NCBI GenBank assembly: GCA_018825965.1
Contig: JAHKAA010000043.1
Span: forward strand, 62,001 to 126,000
Source: Gammaproteobacteria bacterium
Lineage (GTDB): Bacteria; Pseudomonadota; Gammaproteobacteria; Enterobacterales; Alteromonadaceae
Direction of reading: 5' to 3'
Length of the DNA: 64,000 nt
In this document: positions 44,203-53,049 of the stretch, piece after piece
Numbering within the stretch: position 1 is the stretch's first letter
Layout: every line of letters begins with the position of its first letter
Translations under genes and position numbers: made by a program
The notes under the pieces: generated by a model
The model's database searches: none
What the model saw: the letters and a program-made list of their open reading frames with translations, nothing else
Told to the model about the DNA's origin: nothing

Positions 44203-44913
44203 ATGCAAGCTCAGCCGTTTGCCCATTTATCCCGACACTGGCTGCTGGCTTTGTGTACTCTGGCTGCTTTTGTCTTATTGATCAAGTTAAGTTACTGGCA
44301 ATGGCAACGAGCCGAATATAAACAAACTCAGTTGGATCAATTGCATAGCGCGCAGCAGCAAGGCCCGATTCGTTGGACTGAGTTGCCGGCAATGCCAATA
44401 GAACAACTGGATGGTCTGGAGCTGCAAGGCAAAGCAGTGTGGTTAAAACCTGCGGTTTGGTTGTTAGACAATCAACTGATCCAGGGCAAACCGGGTTATG
44501 ACGTAGTGATCCCTGTGCTGGTATCCAATCAGGGGCCGGCCTTATTGGTGAATTTAGGTTGGATTGAAGCCCCCATGAGCCGCGATCAGTTGCCTGAACT
44601 GGATATTCCCACTGAATTTGAGATGACCGGATTGTTACGTACCGAATTACAAGGCTTCAGGCTGGGCCTGAATCTGGAAGAAACCGGTCTTTGGCCGCAA
44701 CGTATGCAACAAGTAGAACCTGCTGAATTATCCAAAGTATTAGGTCAGGAGCTGTATCCTGCTTTGCTTTATCAATACAAATCCCCTTATCTGTATCACT
44801 ACAAAGCAGTAGTGATGCCACCGGAAAAACACCGGGCTTATGCATTGCAATGGTTATTACTGGCTGTAGCAGTTGTAGTTGTGGCCTGGTTTATGTCGAA
44901 AAAGGAGCTTTAA
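44203..44913 (+). CDS. SURF1 family cytochrome oxidase assembly protein
   Basis: A 236-residue membrane protein with helices at both ends, as in SURF1/Shy1. The N-terminal LSYWQWQRAEYKQ, the central ALLVNLGWIEAP and the C-terminal HRAYALQWLLLAVAVV are the family blocks. It supports haem a insertion into subunit I. Starts the second half of the cox cluster: surf1, SCO-like gene, ctaA, ctaB and sco, all tightly spaced. Confidence 0.92.
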   Translation: MQAQPFAHLSRHWLLALCTLAAFVLLIKLSYWQWQRAEYKQTQLDQLHSAQQQGPIRWTELPAMPIEQLDGLELQGKAVWLKPAVWLLDNQLIQGKPGYDVVIPVLVSNQGPALLVNLGWIEAPMSRDQLPELDIPTEFEMTGLLRTELQGFRLGLNLEETGLWPQRMQQVEPAELSKVLGQELYPALLYQYKSPYLYHYKAVVMPPEKHRAYALQWLLLAVAVVVVAWFMSKKEL

Positions 44914-45411
44914 ATGGCCAAGAAGAAGTTTTTAGTGCTGTTTTTGTTGTGTTCTTTATTGCCTTTGGCTTTTGCTCAGGCATTTTTATCTTTGGGTTGG
45001 TTTGGCAGCGCCACCACCAACAAAGGCCAGTGGCTGAAAGAAGAAATTATACTGTTACCGGCAGCCAGCGGCGATGTGCACTGGCGACTGGTGTATGTCA
45101 CCAATGAAACAGAGTGCACCATACGTTGCCAGAACGCACATTATGGCATGCAGCAAGTGTATACAGCCCTTGGCCGCAAGCAGCAGCATCTGGATTTATG
45201 GCAAACAGGAGGTCACAAACCTCAAGTCTTGCAGTGGCAGCCTCTGCCTGCTGGTGTAGAGCAGCTGCAGCAACAGCTGGTATTGGTAGATATGCAGGGT
45301 TTGGCATTAATGACTTATCCGGTGGCGGAAGACAAAACTCAGATGGTGCAAACAGGCAAAGCTATTCTGACCGATTTAAACAAATTGCTGAAATACGACA
45401 GGGGGCTGTAA
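44914..45411 (+). CDS. SCO/thioredoxin-like protein of the cox cluster, unknown function
   Basis: A 165-residue protein with an N-terminal membrane segment or signal (FLVLFLLCSLLPLAFAQAFL). The pattern WRLVYVTNETECTIRCQ, with C68 and C72 in a CX3C arrangement, mirrors the copper motif of SCO proteins (FVGYTHCPDIC in the sco gene downstream), but the rest of the fold is shorter and the late His is not evident. It may be a copper or thiol assembly factor. It fills the gap between surf1 and ctaA with no spare bases on either side, so it is co-translated. Confidence 0.78.
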   Translation: MAKKKFLVLFLLCSLLPLAFAQAFLSLGWFGSATTNKGQWLKEEIILLPAASGDVHWRLVYVTNETECTIRCQNAHYGMQQVYTALGRKQQHLDLWQTGGHKPQVLQWQPLPAGVEQLQQQLVLVDMQGLALMTYPVAEDKTQMVQTGKAILTDLNKLLKYDRGL

Positions 45412-46391
45412 TGATTACCCTGCAACGTCTTGTTACCAGTTCCATCATTCTGGCTATGCTGGTCATTCTGTTGGGTGCTTATACCCGCCTGACCGACGCA
45501 GGTTTAGGTTGCCCTGACTGGCCTGGCTGTTACGGTTTTTTAAAGGTGCCACAGCAGGCCCATCATATAGAGCAGGCTCAGGCTTTGTTCCCGGAACGGC
45601 CGCTGGAAAGCCATAAAGCCTGGAATGAAATGATCCACCGCTATTTTGCCGGTACTTTGGGTTTACTTATTCTGGCGATTTTCCTGTTTAGTCTGAAACA
45701 AAAACGGCTGTTGCTGCCATCTTTATTATTAGGTCTGGTGATCTTTCAGGCGGCTTTAGGTATGTGGACTGTCACCTTAGCTTTGCATCCGGTGATAGTG
45801 ATGGGGCATTTGCTGGGTGGTTTTACCTTATTGTCTTTGTTGGCAATGTATTGGTGGCAATTACAACCTGCCCCTTTCATAGTAGTTAAACAAAGCCTGA
45901 AGCTGCTGTTTTGGCCCGTTTTACTGGTGCTGGTTGCACAAATTGCGTTGGGCGGCTGGACTGCAGCTAATTATGCCGCCTTGTCCTGTATTCAGTTACC
46001 TGTCTGTGAGCCAGGCTGGACCAATCAGCTTAATTTTGATGAGGCCTTTTCGTTGCATCTGGGTTATGACAGCTACGAATACGGCGTGATGAGCCAAAGT
46101 GCGCGCGCTACAGTGCATGTGATGCACCGCATAGGGGCTGTGATCACCCTGGTGGTGGTGGCTGCTTATGCCATAGCTTTATGGCGCAGCAGCTCAGGTG
46201 TGCTGAAAAAGTTAGCTTTAGTTGTACTGGCACTTTTAGTGCTGCAATTTAGTTTGGGGCTTGCCAATGTAGTACTGCATTTGCCTTTGGGTAATGCGGT
46301 GGCTCATAACTTTGTGGCGGCCAATTTAGTCATGTGTCTGGTGGTCATTGGGTATCAACTGCACAGAAACAAGGAGTCTGCTTATGCTTAA
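45411..46391 (+). CDS. ctaA: haem A synthase
   Basis: A 326-residue membrane protein that oxidises haem O to haem A. LGAYTRLTDAGLGCPDWPGCYG near the start, WNEMIHRYFAGTLGLLI, VMGHLLGGFTLLSLLAM and HVMHRIGAVITLVV contain the paired haem-ligating histidines and the loop cysteines. The ATG at 45411 overlaps the upstream stop (TAATG). A longer in-frame reading exists but is antisense-like to the preceding gene's frame and was rejected. Confidence 0.95.
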   Translation: MITLQRLVTSSIILAMLVILLGAYTRLTDAGLGCPDWPGCYGFLKVPQQAHHIEQAQALFPERPLESHKAWNEMIHRYFAGTLGLLILAIFLFSLKQKRLLLPSLLLGLVIFQAALGMWTVTLALHPVIVMGHLLGGFTLLSLLAMYWWQLQPAPFIVVKQSLKLLFWPVLLVLVAQIALGGWTAANYAALSCIQLPVCEPGWTNQLNFDEAFSLHLGYDSYEYGVMSQSARATVHVMHRIGAVITLVVVAAYAIALWRSSSGVLKKLALVVLALLVLQFSLGLANVVLHLPLGNAVAHNFVAANLVMCLVVIGYQLHRNKESAYA

Positions 46392-47289
46392 AGTTCTGGC
46401 GTTACCCCAACACTACAGCCAGCAATGGCGAGATTATTACCAACTGACCAAACCTAAAGTGGTGGCGCTGTTAGTGCTGACGGCTTGGGTGGGTATGATG
46501 CTGGCACAGCCTGGATTACCTAAGTTAGGCCTGATGATAGCGGCTACTATAGGTATAGGCTTGTTGTCAGCCGCAGCTGCAGCGATGAATCATATAGTGG
46601 ATCAGCGTATTGATGCACAAATGGCCCGCACCTACAACAGGCCGGTGGCCCGTGGCCGTTTATCCACAACGCAAGCTGTTAAGTTTTCAGTACTGTTGGC
46701 TGGGACAGGGTTTCTGCTGCTGTTTATTGCAGTCAATCCACTGACAGCCTGGTTAACCCTCGCCAGCTTGTTTGGGTATGCCGTGGTCTACACCATGTTT
46801 CTAAAAAGAGCGACGCCGCAGAATATTGTAATTGGAGGTTTAGCTGGTGCTATGCCGCCGCTGCTGGGTTGGACAGCTATGACGGCTGAAGTGCATGCCC
46901 ATGCTCTGTTACTGGTGATGATTATTTTTACCTGGACTCCGCCACATTTTTGGGCCTTGGCCATTCATCGCCGTGATGATTATGCCAAAGTGAATATGCC
47001 CATGTTGCCTGTGACCCACGGTATCGAATTCACTAAAAGTGCCATCTTTCTTTATACCCTGGTGCTGTTTTTGGTGTGTTTATTGCCTTATTTAGTGGGG
47101 ATGACAGGGGCTGTGTATCTGGTCGGAAGCACAGTGCTGAATTTAGGCTTTATCTGGTACGCCTGGCAATTAAAGTTTAATGCCAAGTCTGAGACCGCTA
47201 TGGCCACTTTTAAATTTTCGATTTGGCATCTGATGCTGTTATTTTTGGTATTGTTGCTGGATCATTATTGGTTTATATCAGCGCTTTAA
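46384..47289 (+). CDS. ctaB: protohaem IX farnesyltransferase (haem O synthase)
   Basis: A 301-residue UbiA-family prenyltransferase that makes haem O. YYQLTKPKVVALLVLTAWVG, the aspartate-rich MNHIVDQRIDAQMARTYNRP and FTWTPPHFWALAIHRRDDYA are the hallmark motifs; the last contains the second Asp-rich site. ATG at 46384 overlaps the ctaA end by 8 bp, preceded by AAGGAG. Also named cyoE in other genomes. Confidence 0.96.
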   Translation: MLKVLALPQHYSQQWRDYYQLTKPKVVALLVLTAWVGMMLAQPGLPKLGLMIAATIGIGLLSAAAAAMNHIVDQRIDAQMARTYNRPVARGRLSTTQAVKFSVLLAGTGFLLLFIAVNPLTAWLTLASLFGYAVVYTMFLKRATPQNIVIGGLAGAMPPLLGWTAMTAEVHAHALLLVMIIFTWTPPHFWALAIHRRDDYAKVNMPMLPVTHGIEFTKSAIFLYTLVLFLVCLLPYLVGMTGAVYLVGSTVLNLGFIWYAWQLKFNAKSETAMATFKFSIWHLMLLFLVLLLDHYWFISAL

Positions 47290-47304
47290 CAAAAAGAGGA
47301 TTGT

Positions 47305-47943
47305 ATGCAGAAGTGGTTATGGGGTCTGGTAGCGGTAATAGCGTTGGCGGCTGGTGTTTGGTTGTCCGCCAGTTTTAAGTCCACTCCGGCGGATCCTGTG
47401 GCTGCTTTGGTCTACCCAAGCCCACGAGCCTTAACTGACTTTAATTTGCTGGATGAGCAAAATCAGCCAGTGGGGTTAAAGGATTTGCAGGGGCACTGGA
47501 CGCTGATTTTTGTCGGCTACACCCATTGCCCTGATATTTGCCCTATGACGATGGCGAAGTTAGCTGGTATGTATCAGGATTTAGTCAAACTGACACCAGA
47601 GCCACTGGAAATCTGGTTTGTGTCTGTTGACCCAAAGCGGGACACGCCTGAGCAACTGGCAGAATACATCAGTTATTTTAACCAGGCGCCTATGAAAGCC
47701 AGAACAGCAGACCACAAAGACTTATTCCCTTTTATCCGCCAGCTGGGTTTGATGTATGCCATTAATGAAGGTACAGAAGATCGTTACACCGTCGATCACA
47801 GTGCCAGCTTAGCCCTGCTCAATCCACAAGGTGCTGTAGTAGCCATGTTTAAACCAGAAATGAAACCAGGCGCAGTGCCACTGATTAACAACCAACAGTT
47901 TTTAGCCGATTATCCTTTAGTGATAGCTGCTGCGGTTCGATAA
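47305..47943 (+). CDS. SCO1/SenC family copper chaperone
   Basis: A 212-residue membrane-anchored thioredoxin-fold protein that helps assemble CuA in subunit II. The copper motif CPDIC is at C75 and C79, and the partner histidine is in YTVDHSASLALLN. An N-terminal hydrophobic anchor (MQKWLWGLVAVIALAAGVW) places it in the periplasm. Last gene of the cox cluster; palindromic repeats and the RAYT gene follow. Confidence 0.95.
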   Translation: MQKWLWGLVAVIALAAGVWLSASFKSTPADPVAALVYPSPRALTDFNLLDEQNQPVGLKDLQGHWTLIFVGYTHCPDICPMTMAKLAGMYQDLVKLTPEPLEIWFVSVDPKRDTPEQLAEYISYFNQAPMKARTADHKDLFPFIRQLGLMYAINEGTEDRYTVDHSASLALLNPQGAVVAMFKPEMKPGAVPLINNQQFLADYPLVIAAAVR

Positions 47944-47949
47944 CATTGA

Positions 47950-48021
47950 TGCAGTGCCCTTTGGGCGACTGCATCCTACCTTTGTAGGTTGCAATCGCCG
48001 CGATTACAACGCTGTGTAATC
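47950..48021 (+). repeat. palindromic REP unit A flanking the RAYT gene
   Basis: Begins TGCAGTGCCCTTTGGGC and continues through CCTACCTTTGTAGG to end ..GTGTAATC. It holds three hairpins: TGCAGT/ACTGCA around GCCCTTTGGGC, CCTAC/GTAGG, and TTGCAATCG/CGATTACAA. It is about 72 bp and nearly identical, in the same orientation, to unit B at 48625. Confidence 0.8.
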
Positions 48022-48035
48022 AGTTCAGGCTCATT

Positions 48036-48560
48036 TCAATCCGAATACAATCCGTCATTTCCCCCACCAGCCCAATCTGCAGAATAGACGCCTTGTTTAA
48101 CTAACAAATGGAAGGTTGAATAAGGCCAATCTGATACCTGATGTACCCAACCATGCTTCACTGGATTAAAATGCACATAGTCCATATGAGCGTTAAAGTC
48201 TGTTTGGTCACGGATCAGGTGTTCCCAGTATCTGCGTTGCCATATACCGCGTTCTCCGCGTTTTTGTCTGCTGGAGCAGCGAGACTCTGTAGCAGGCAAG
48301 GCTCTGGAAAATATCAATTTAATTAGTCTCCAGCGTAGAGCGAAATTCGCATCACCTTCTGGCAATTCAATAATGCAATGCATATGTTCAGGCAAAATCA
48401 CCCAAGCGTGAATGATAAAAGGATGAGCATCTTTAACCTGTCGTACTGAATGACGTAACAGATCTATATGCTCCGTCAGCAGATGGTTATTGTGTCTTTG
48501 CTGCAGGTTGACAGTGAAAAAGTAGGTGCCGCCTTTGCACCACAAACGCCGATAGTCCAT
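48036..48560 (-). CDS. REP-associated tyrosine transposase (RAYT, Y1 family)
   Basis: A 174-residue single-strand HUH nuclease. The metal-binding HMH of LPEHMHCII is in the first half and the tyrosine motif DYVHFNPVKHG in the second, which is the RAYT form. RAYTs cut and are thought to move REP palindromes. The ATG at 48560 (MDYRRLWCKG) was chosen because it matches the usual RAYT start, though no good ribosome binding site is seen; an in-frame ATG at 48629 lies inside repeat unit B. The gene sits between two direct copies of a REP unit, units A and B. Confidence 0.88.
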   Translation of the reverse strand: MDYRRLWCKGGTYFFTVNLQQRHNNHLLTEHIDLLRHSVRQVKDAHPFIIHAWVILPEHMHCIIELPEGDANFALRWRLIKLIFSRALPATESRCSSRQKRGERGIWQRRYWEHLIRDQTDFNAHMDYVHFNPVKHGWVHQVSDWPYSTFHLLVKQGVYSADWAGGGNDGLYSD

Positions 48561-48624
48561 AAAGCAAAAGCAAAGTTGGGGAAGGAAGTTATAGGTGTAG
48601 ATCGGAACAATCTCAGATGCAAGA

Positions 48625-48699
48625 TGCATTGCCCTTCGGGCGAATGCATCCTACCTTTGTAGGTTGCAATCGCCGAAGGCATTGCAACGTTGTGTAATC
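48625..48699 (+). repeat. palindromic REP unit B flanking the RAYT gene
   Basis: Same unit as A: TGCATTGCCCTTCGGGC, then GCATCCTACCTTTGTAGG, then TTGCAATCGCCG and ..GTGTAATC. It differs mainly in the third hairpin, which is CCGAAGGCATT-type here. It overlaps the alternative RAYT start. Confidence 0.8.
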
Positions 48700-48706
48700 G
48701 AAGGCA

Positions 48707-49714
48707 TTACTCCATCACCCAAGGCTGGGAATACCAGTAGAAATAACCTTTTTTAGTTAAAGACGGCGCTGTGCAGTTATAACGTTTATGGCTGGTTTTT
48801 AGCTTCTGACCGGCTTTAGCGCTGAAGGTATCGGGTTTGAGCCAGGTCACTTCGATAGGCTGACCATTGCTAAAACAATTCAGCTGACTGGTTTTAAAAT
48901 CTGAGCTGTCGATTTGTAATGTCAAAGTGGGTGGATTCGGGCCTTTAACCGGGTCTGCTGCTATATAGTTTTTCACCGGCAAGGCCAGAGTTTTCAGCTT
49001 TGGCGCGAAGTGTTTTAAGGCTGCATACTGACTGGAAGACGGATAACGCGGCAAACGGGTCATCAGGCTGTTCAGGCCCACAGCGCCGGATTGCTGGCCT
49101 ATGCCAATGAAACCCAGTTCTTTAACCATCTGTTCCAGCTCAACACTAAATTCGCCATAAGGGTAAGCCAGCCATTTGTGTTTGATGCCAAGCTGTTGTT
49201 CCAACTGAGTTTGCGCCAGCAAAATATCGGTTTTCACCCTTTTCAGCCACTCTGCTTTACTTTCACCTTTATTGGGTTTCGCCAGATGGGCATGGTAAGA
49301 GCTGTGGTTGGCGATAATTACACCATCATCATGCAGTTGTTTGATTTGCTGCCAACTCAGTACCGGGCCTTCTTTGCGGTCTATTAAAGCCGGGCTTAAA
49401 AACACCGTATAAGGAAAATCAAACTGCTGCAAAATAGGGTGAGCCTGATGGTAGATATTGTCAAAACCATCGTCAAAAGTGATCACTACGGCATTGTCGG
49501 CTGGCTCTTTGCCTTGTTGCAATTGATCCAACAAGGTATCGAGGCCAATCACCTGATACTTGTGGTCTTTTAAATACTGCAAATGAACACGGAATTCTTC
49601 CGGTGTGACGCTGGTAGAGCGGGGAGTCTGAGTGCTGACATGGTGGTACTGCAAAATAACAGCGGCGAAGCCTGGAAAGCTCAGTAAAACCAACAAACAG
49701 GCCAGCAATTTCAT
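48707..49714 (-). CDS. polysaccharide deacetylase family protein (secreted)
   Basis: A 335-residue protein with a signal peptide (MKLLACLLVLLSFPGFAA). The NodB-type catalytic blocks are visible: VVITFDDGFDNIY with the catalytic Asp pair, IANHSSYHAHL with the metal histidines, and WLAYPYGEFS. It resembles PgaB-like N-deacetylases acting on poly-N-acetylglucosamine or related glycans. CAAAAGGAG precedes the ATG at 49714. The C-terminal 90 residues have no recognised domain. Substrate is not determined. Confidence 0.85.
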   Translation of the reverse strand: MKLLACLLVLLSFPGFAAVILQYHHVSTQTPRSTSVTPEEFRVHLQYLKDHKYQVIGLDTLLDQLQQGKEPADNAVVITFDDGFDNIYHQAHPILQQFDFPYTVFLSPALIDRKEGPVLSWQQIKQLHDDGVIIANHSSYHAHLAKPNKGESKAEWLKRVKTDILLAQTQLEQQLGIKHKWLAYPYGEFSVELEQMVKELGFIGIGQQSGAVGLNSLMTRLPRYPSSSQYAALKHFAPKLKTLALPVKNYIAADPVKGPNPPTLTLQIDSSDFKTSQLNCFSNGQPIEVTWLKPDTFSAKAGQKLKTSHKRYNCTAPSLTKKGYFYWYSQPWVME

Positions 49715-49738
49715 TTGTGAACTCCTTTTGAATACAAT

Positions 49739-49759
49739 AAAGGCCACATCAAGTGGCCT
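49739..49759 (-). terminator. intrinsic terminator of nfuA
   Basis: AGGCCAC and GTGGCCT form a 7-bp stem around a five-base loop, followed on the minus strand by TTTATT. It lies between nfuA and the deacetylase gene. Confidence 0.65.
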
Positions 49760-49782
49760 CTGTAGCTTATCTATAGCATAAA

Positions 49783-50361
49783 TCAGTAATAAGAATGCTC
49801 ACCACGCTGGTGATCAGTCACGTCACGTACCGCTGTTAATTCACCGGCAAAACGTTGCAGCAGTTCTTTTTCAATACCTTCTTTTAAGGTTAAATCAACC
49901 TGAGAACAACCGTTACAACCGCCACCAAATTGCAGTACCGCAACACCATCCTCTGTTAGTTCAACCACTGAAACACGACCACCATGGTTAGCCAATTGAG
50001 GGTTAATTTCGGCATCTATCACGTATTGCACTTTTTCCTTCAGTGAAGCGTCGTCGTTCACCTTACGTACTTTGGCGTTTGGCGCTTTTAACGTCAGCTG
50101 AGAACCCATCTGATCGGTAACAAAATCAATTTCGGCGTCCACTAAAAAAGGTTTGCTTTCGGCATCTACTATCGCCATAAAGCCTTCAAATGGCAGCTCT
50201 AAATCTGTGCTTTCTACCGCATCGGCAGGGCAGTAAGACACACCACATTCCGCAGAAACAGTGCCCGGGTTGACCACAAATACGCGGATATGAGTACCGG
50301 CGGCCTGTTTCTCCAGCAGTTTACGAAAATGGCTCTGCGCCTGTTCTGAAATGGTAATCAT
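49783..50361 (-). CDS. nfuA: iron-sulfur biogenesis protein NfuA
   Basis: A 192-residue iron-sulfur carrier protein. An N-terminal degenerate A-type domain is fused to a C-terminal Nfu domain with C149 and C152 in GGGCNGCSQ. It delivers 4Fe-4S clusters under oxidative or iron stress. In E. coli it neighbours gntX/comF and bioH; here a peptidase gene intervenes. Divergent from the M14 gene across 126 bp. Confidence 0.95.
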   Translation of the reverse strand: MITISEQAQSHFRKLLEKQAAGTHIRVFVVNPGTVSAECGVSYCPADAVESTDLELPFEGFMAIVDAESKPFLVDAEIDFVTDQMGSQLTLKAPNAKVRKVNDDASLKEKVQYVIDAEINPQLANHGGRVSVVELTEDGVAVLQFGGGCNGCSQVDLTLKEGIEKELLQRFAGELTAVRDVTDHQRGEHSYY

Positions 50362-50487
50362 GTGGTAGTACCTGACTAAATTACTAGGTTAATGGCTATG
50401 ATACTCTGACTTCCTGTACCTTGCCAGCCCCGCTTGTCGGGCCTGACTTTTTATTGCTAAGGTAGCTGCCAGAAAGGGAGACAAATA

Positions 50488-53049
50488 ATGTACAAAATAA
50501 CAACTATCATCAGTGCTTTAGTATTGGGATTGTGCAGCCAGTTCTCAATGGCAACACCACAAAGCCCACAACAATTTTTTGGTTATCCGGTGGGCGAGTG
50601 GCATTTGCGCCATGATCAAATTCAAATGTATTTCCAGCAACTGGCCGCAACTTCAGATAAAGCCCGGCTTGAAGTGATAGGTTATACCCATGAACAGAAA
50701 CCTGTATTGCAGCTTATTGTTTCTTCTGCTGAAAACTTAAAAAAGCTGGAGCAAATCCGTGTACAGCATTTGGCGCAGTTATCTGTGGGCACTGAACTGA
50801 CAGACGAGTTGCCGCTGGTGATTTGGTTAGGTTATGGCGTACATGGCAATGAATCCAGTGGTCCTAACGCTTCAGTGCAGCTTGCCCATCATTTATTAAC
50901 CAGTACAGATGCCGAAGTACAGGACTGGCTGAAAAATACAGTGATTCTGATCCAACCCAGCTTAAACCCGGATGGATTAGATCGTTTTGCCCATTGGGCC
51001 AATATGCACAAAGGCAAAGCGCCTGTGGCTGACTCACAAAGCCGTGAACATATAGAACCCTGGCCCAATGGCCGTCCTAACCATTATTGGTTTGATTTAA
51101 ACAGGGACTGGTTACCATTGGAGCATCCTGAAAGCCAGGCCCGTATCCGCCAGTTTTATAAATGGCGTCCGGCTGTAGTGGGCGATTTTCATGAGATGGG
51201 GCCTAACACCACCTTTTTTTTCCAACCCGGCATTCCGACCCGTACTTATCCTTTAACGCCAAAAGCCAATCAGCAACTGACGGCCAAAATTGCCGATTAC
51301 CATGCTGCAGCTTTGGATAAAAAAAGCCGTTTGTATTACACCGAAGAAAGTTTTGATGATTTTTATGTAGGTAAAGGCTCTACTTACCCTGACGTCAATG
51401 CCAGTGTAGGGATTTTATTTGAACAGGCCAGTAGTCGCGGTCACCTGCAGGACAGTATCAATGGTCCTTTGTCTTTTAGTAAAACCATTGAAAACCAATA
51501 TATTGTGTCGCTATCGACCTTGCGGGGTTCTGTAGCACAAAAGAAGGCACTGCAAAGTTATCAAAAAGCTTTTGTCATGGAATCACAACGTTTGGCTGCG
51601 GATGACTCTGTGGCGGGTTATGTGATTGCAGAGGCTGAAGATAAAACCAGATTAGCCGGCTTATTAAATGTATTAAAACAGCATCAGATCAAAGCCTATC
51701 CAATCAATGAACGCTGGCAGCATAAAGGCCAGACCTACCAAAAAGGTCAGGCTTATTATATTCCGTTGCAACAGAGCCAGTATTTGTTATTAAAAGCGGC
51801 GTTCAGCACCCAGACCAACTTCCGGGACAACACCTTTTATGACGTTTCAGCCTGGACTTTGCCTTATGCTTTTAATATTGAATTTAGTGCTGTGGCCCGC
51901 AAACCAGCAGGAGTGGCTAAAGATCCATGGCAGCCCCAGTCAGACTCCGCACTGATGCCATCAGCTGGTGCTTATGCTTACGCTTTTGACTGGGCTGATC
52001 AAAAAGCACCTTTGTTAACTCAGGCGCTGTTAGACCAAGGTGTGGTAATACGTGCCGCCAGTAAAGCCTTTTTTGCCAAAACCGCTGATGGTGAGCAGGC
52101 TTTTAGTGCCGGAGCTATTGTTATTGCTGCAGGTTTGCAACAACACAATAACTGGTTTGAACGACTGGGCAAAGCGCAACAGCAGGTTGGGTTGAACATC
52201 ACAGCTTTAACTTCTGGTTTAACGGCCAAGGGCCAGGATTTAGGCAGCAATGGTTTTGTGCCAGTGACCAAGCCGAATGTATTAGTGGTGGCCGGTCCTG
52301 ATGTGAATTCCACCGAAGCGGGTGAAGTCTGGTTTAATCTGGAAAAACTGGCGGGTATTTCCCCTAGCTTGATTGAACCTCAACGTTTAGGTCGGGTCGA
52401 TTTATCCCGTTACACTCACATTATTCTGCCGGACGGCAGTTACAACAGCCTGCAGCAAAAAGAGCAACAGCAACTTAGTCAGTGGGCAAAAAAAGGCGGC
52501 GTATTGTGGGGGCATAAAGGGGGCGCCGCATTCCTGGTGCGGGCAGGTTTGCTCAAAGCAAAAGCCTGGACTGCGGCTGACATGGCGATGCTGATTTCAG
52601 ATCAGCAATTAAGTTATGCCGATAAAGAAAGTCTGGCCGGTCAGCGCCGTATTGCCGGTGCTATCTACCAGACCGCATTGGATTTAAGCCATCCTTTAAC
52701 TTTTGGTATCAACCGCAAAGACTTAGCTGTATTTAAAAATAGCACTTTTTTACTGGCCCCCAGTGGAGAGCCCTTTATCAACGTGGCTTTGTACACAGAT
52801 AAACCTCAATTAGCAGGTTATACAGCGCCTGAATACGTCAGTCGCATCGCTGAAGGTGCTGCCTTAATGGCGCATAATCACGGGGATGGCAGAGTGATAG
52901 GTATGACAGATAATCCGGTGTTTCGTGGTTATTTTGTCGGTTCCAGTCGTTTGTTAGTCAATGCGTTGTTTTTTGGCAAAATGTTCAGTGCCGAATCGTC
53001 CGATGGCGAAGGTGAAGAGGCAAATAACGACGAAGAGGAAGCCCACTAA
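50488..53049 (+). CDS. M14-family zinc metallopeptidase (carboxypeptidase-like), secreted
   Basis: An 853-residue protein with a signal peptide (MYKITTIISALVLGLCSQFSMA). The M14 zinc motif HGNESSG is around residue 119, NPDGLDRFAHW supplies the next block, and GDFHEMGPNTTFFFQPG the last His. A long C-terminal region of about 450 residues after the peptidase domain includes a gutE-like Rossmann segment (VLVVAGPDVNSTEAGE) and ends with an acidic tail. AAAGGGAGAC precedes the ATG. It would cleave C-terminal residues or peptidoglycan peptides; substrate unknown. Its end overlaps comF by 4 bp. Confidence 0.88.
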   Translation: MYKITTIISALVLGLCSQFSMATPQSPQQFFGYPVGEWHLRHDQIQMYFQQLAATSDKARLEVIGYTHEQKPVLQLIVSSAENLKKLEQIRVQHLAQLSVGTELTDELPLVIWLGYGVHGNESSGPNASVQLAHHLLTSTDAEVQDWLKNTVILIQPSLNPDGLDRFAHWANMHKGKAPVADSQSREHIEPWPNGRPNHYWFDLNRDWLPLEHPESQARIRQFYKWRPAVVGDFHEMGPNTTFFFQPGIPTRTYPLTPKANQQLTAKIADYHAAALDKKSRLYYTEESFDDFYVGKGSTYPDVNASVGILFEQASSRGHLQDSINGPLSFSKTIENQYIVSLSTLRGSVAQKKALQSYQKAFVMESQRLAADDSVAGYVIAEAEDKTRLAGLLNVLKQHQIKAYPINERWQHKGQTYQKGQAYYIPLQQSQYLLLKAAFSTQTNFRDNTFYDVSAWTLPYAFNIEFSAVARKPAGVAKDPWQPQSDSALMPSAGAYAYAFDWADQKAPLLTQALLDQGVVIRAASKAFFAKTADGEQAFSAGAIVIAAGLQQHNNWFERLGKAQQQVGLNITALTSGLTAKGQDLGSNGFVPVTKPNVLVVAGPDVNSTEAGEVWFNLEKLAGISPSLIEPQRLGRVDLSRYTHIILPDGSYNSLQQKEQQQLSQWAKKGGVLWGHKGGAAFLVRAGLLKAKAWTAADMAMLISDQQLSYADKESLAGQRRIAGAIYQTALDLSHPLTFGINRKDLAVFKNSTFLLAPSGEPFINVALYTDKPQLAGYTAPEYVSRIAEGAALMAHNHGDGRVIGMTDNPVFRGYFVGSSRLLVNALFFGKMFSAESSDGEGEEANNDEEEAH

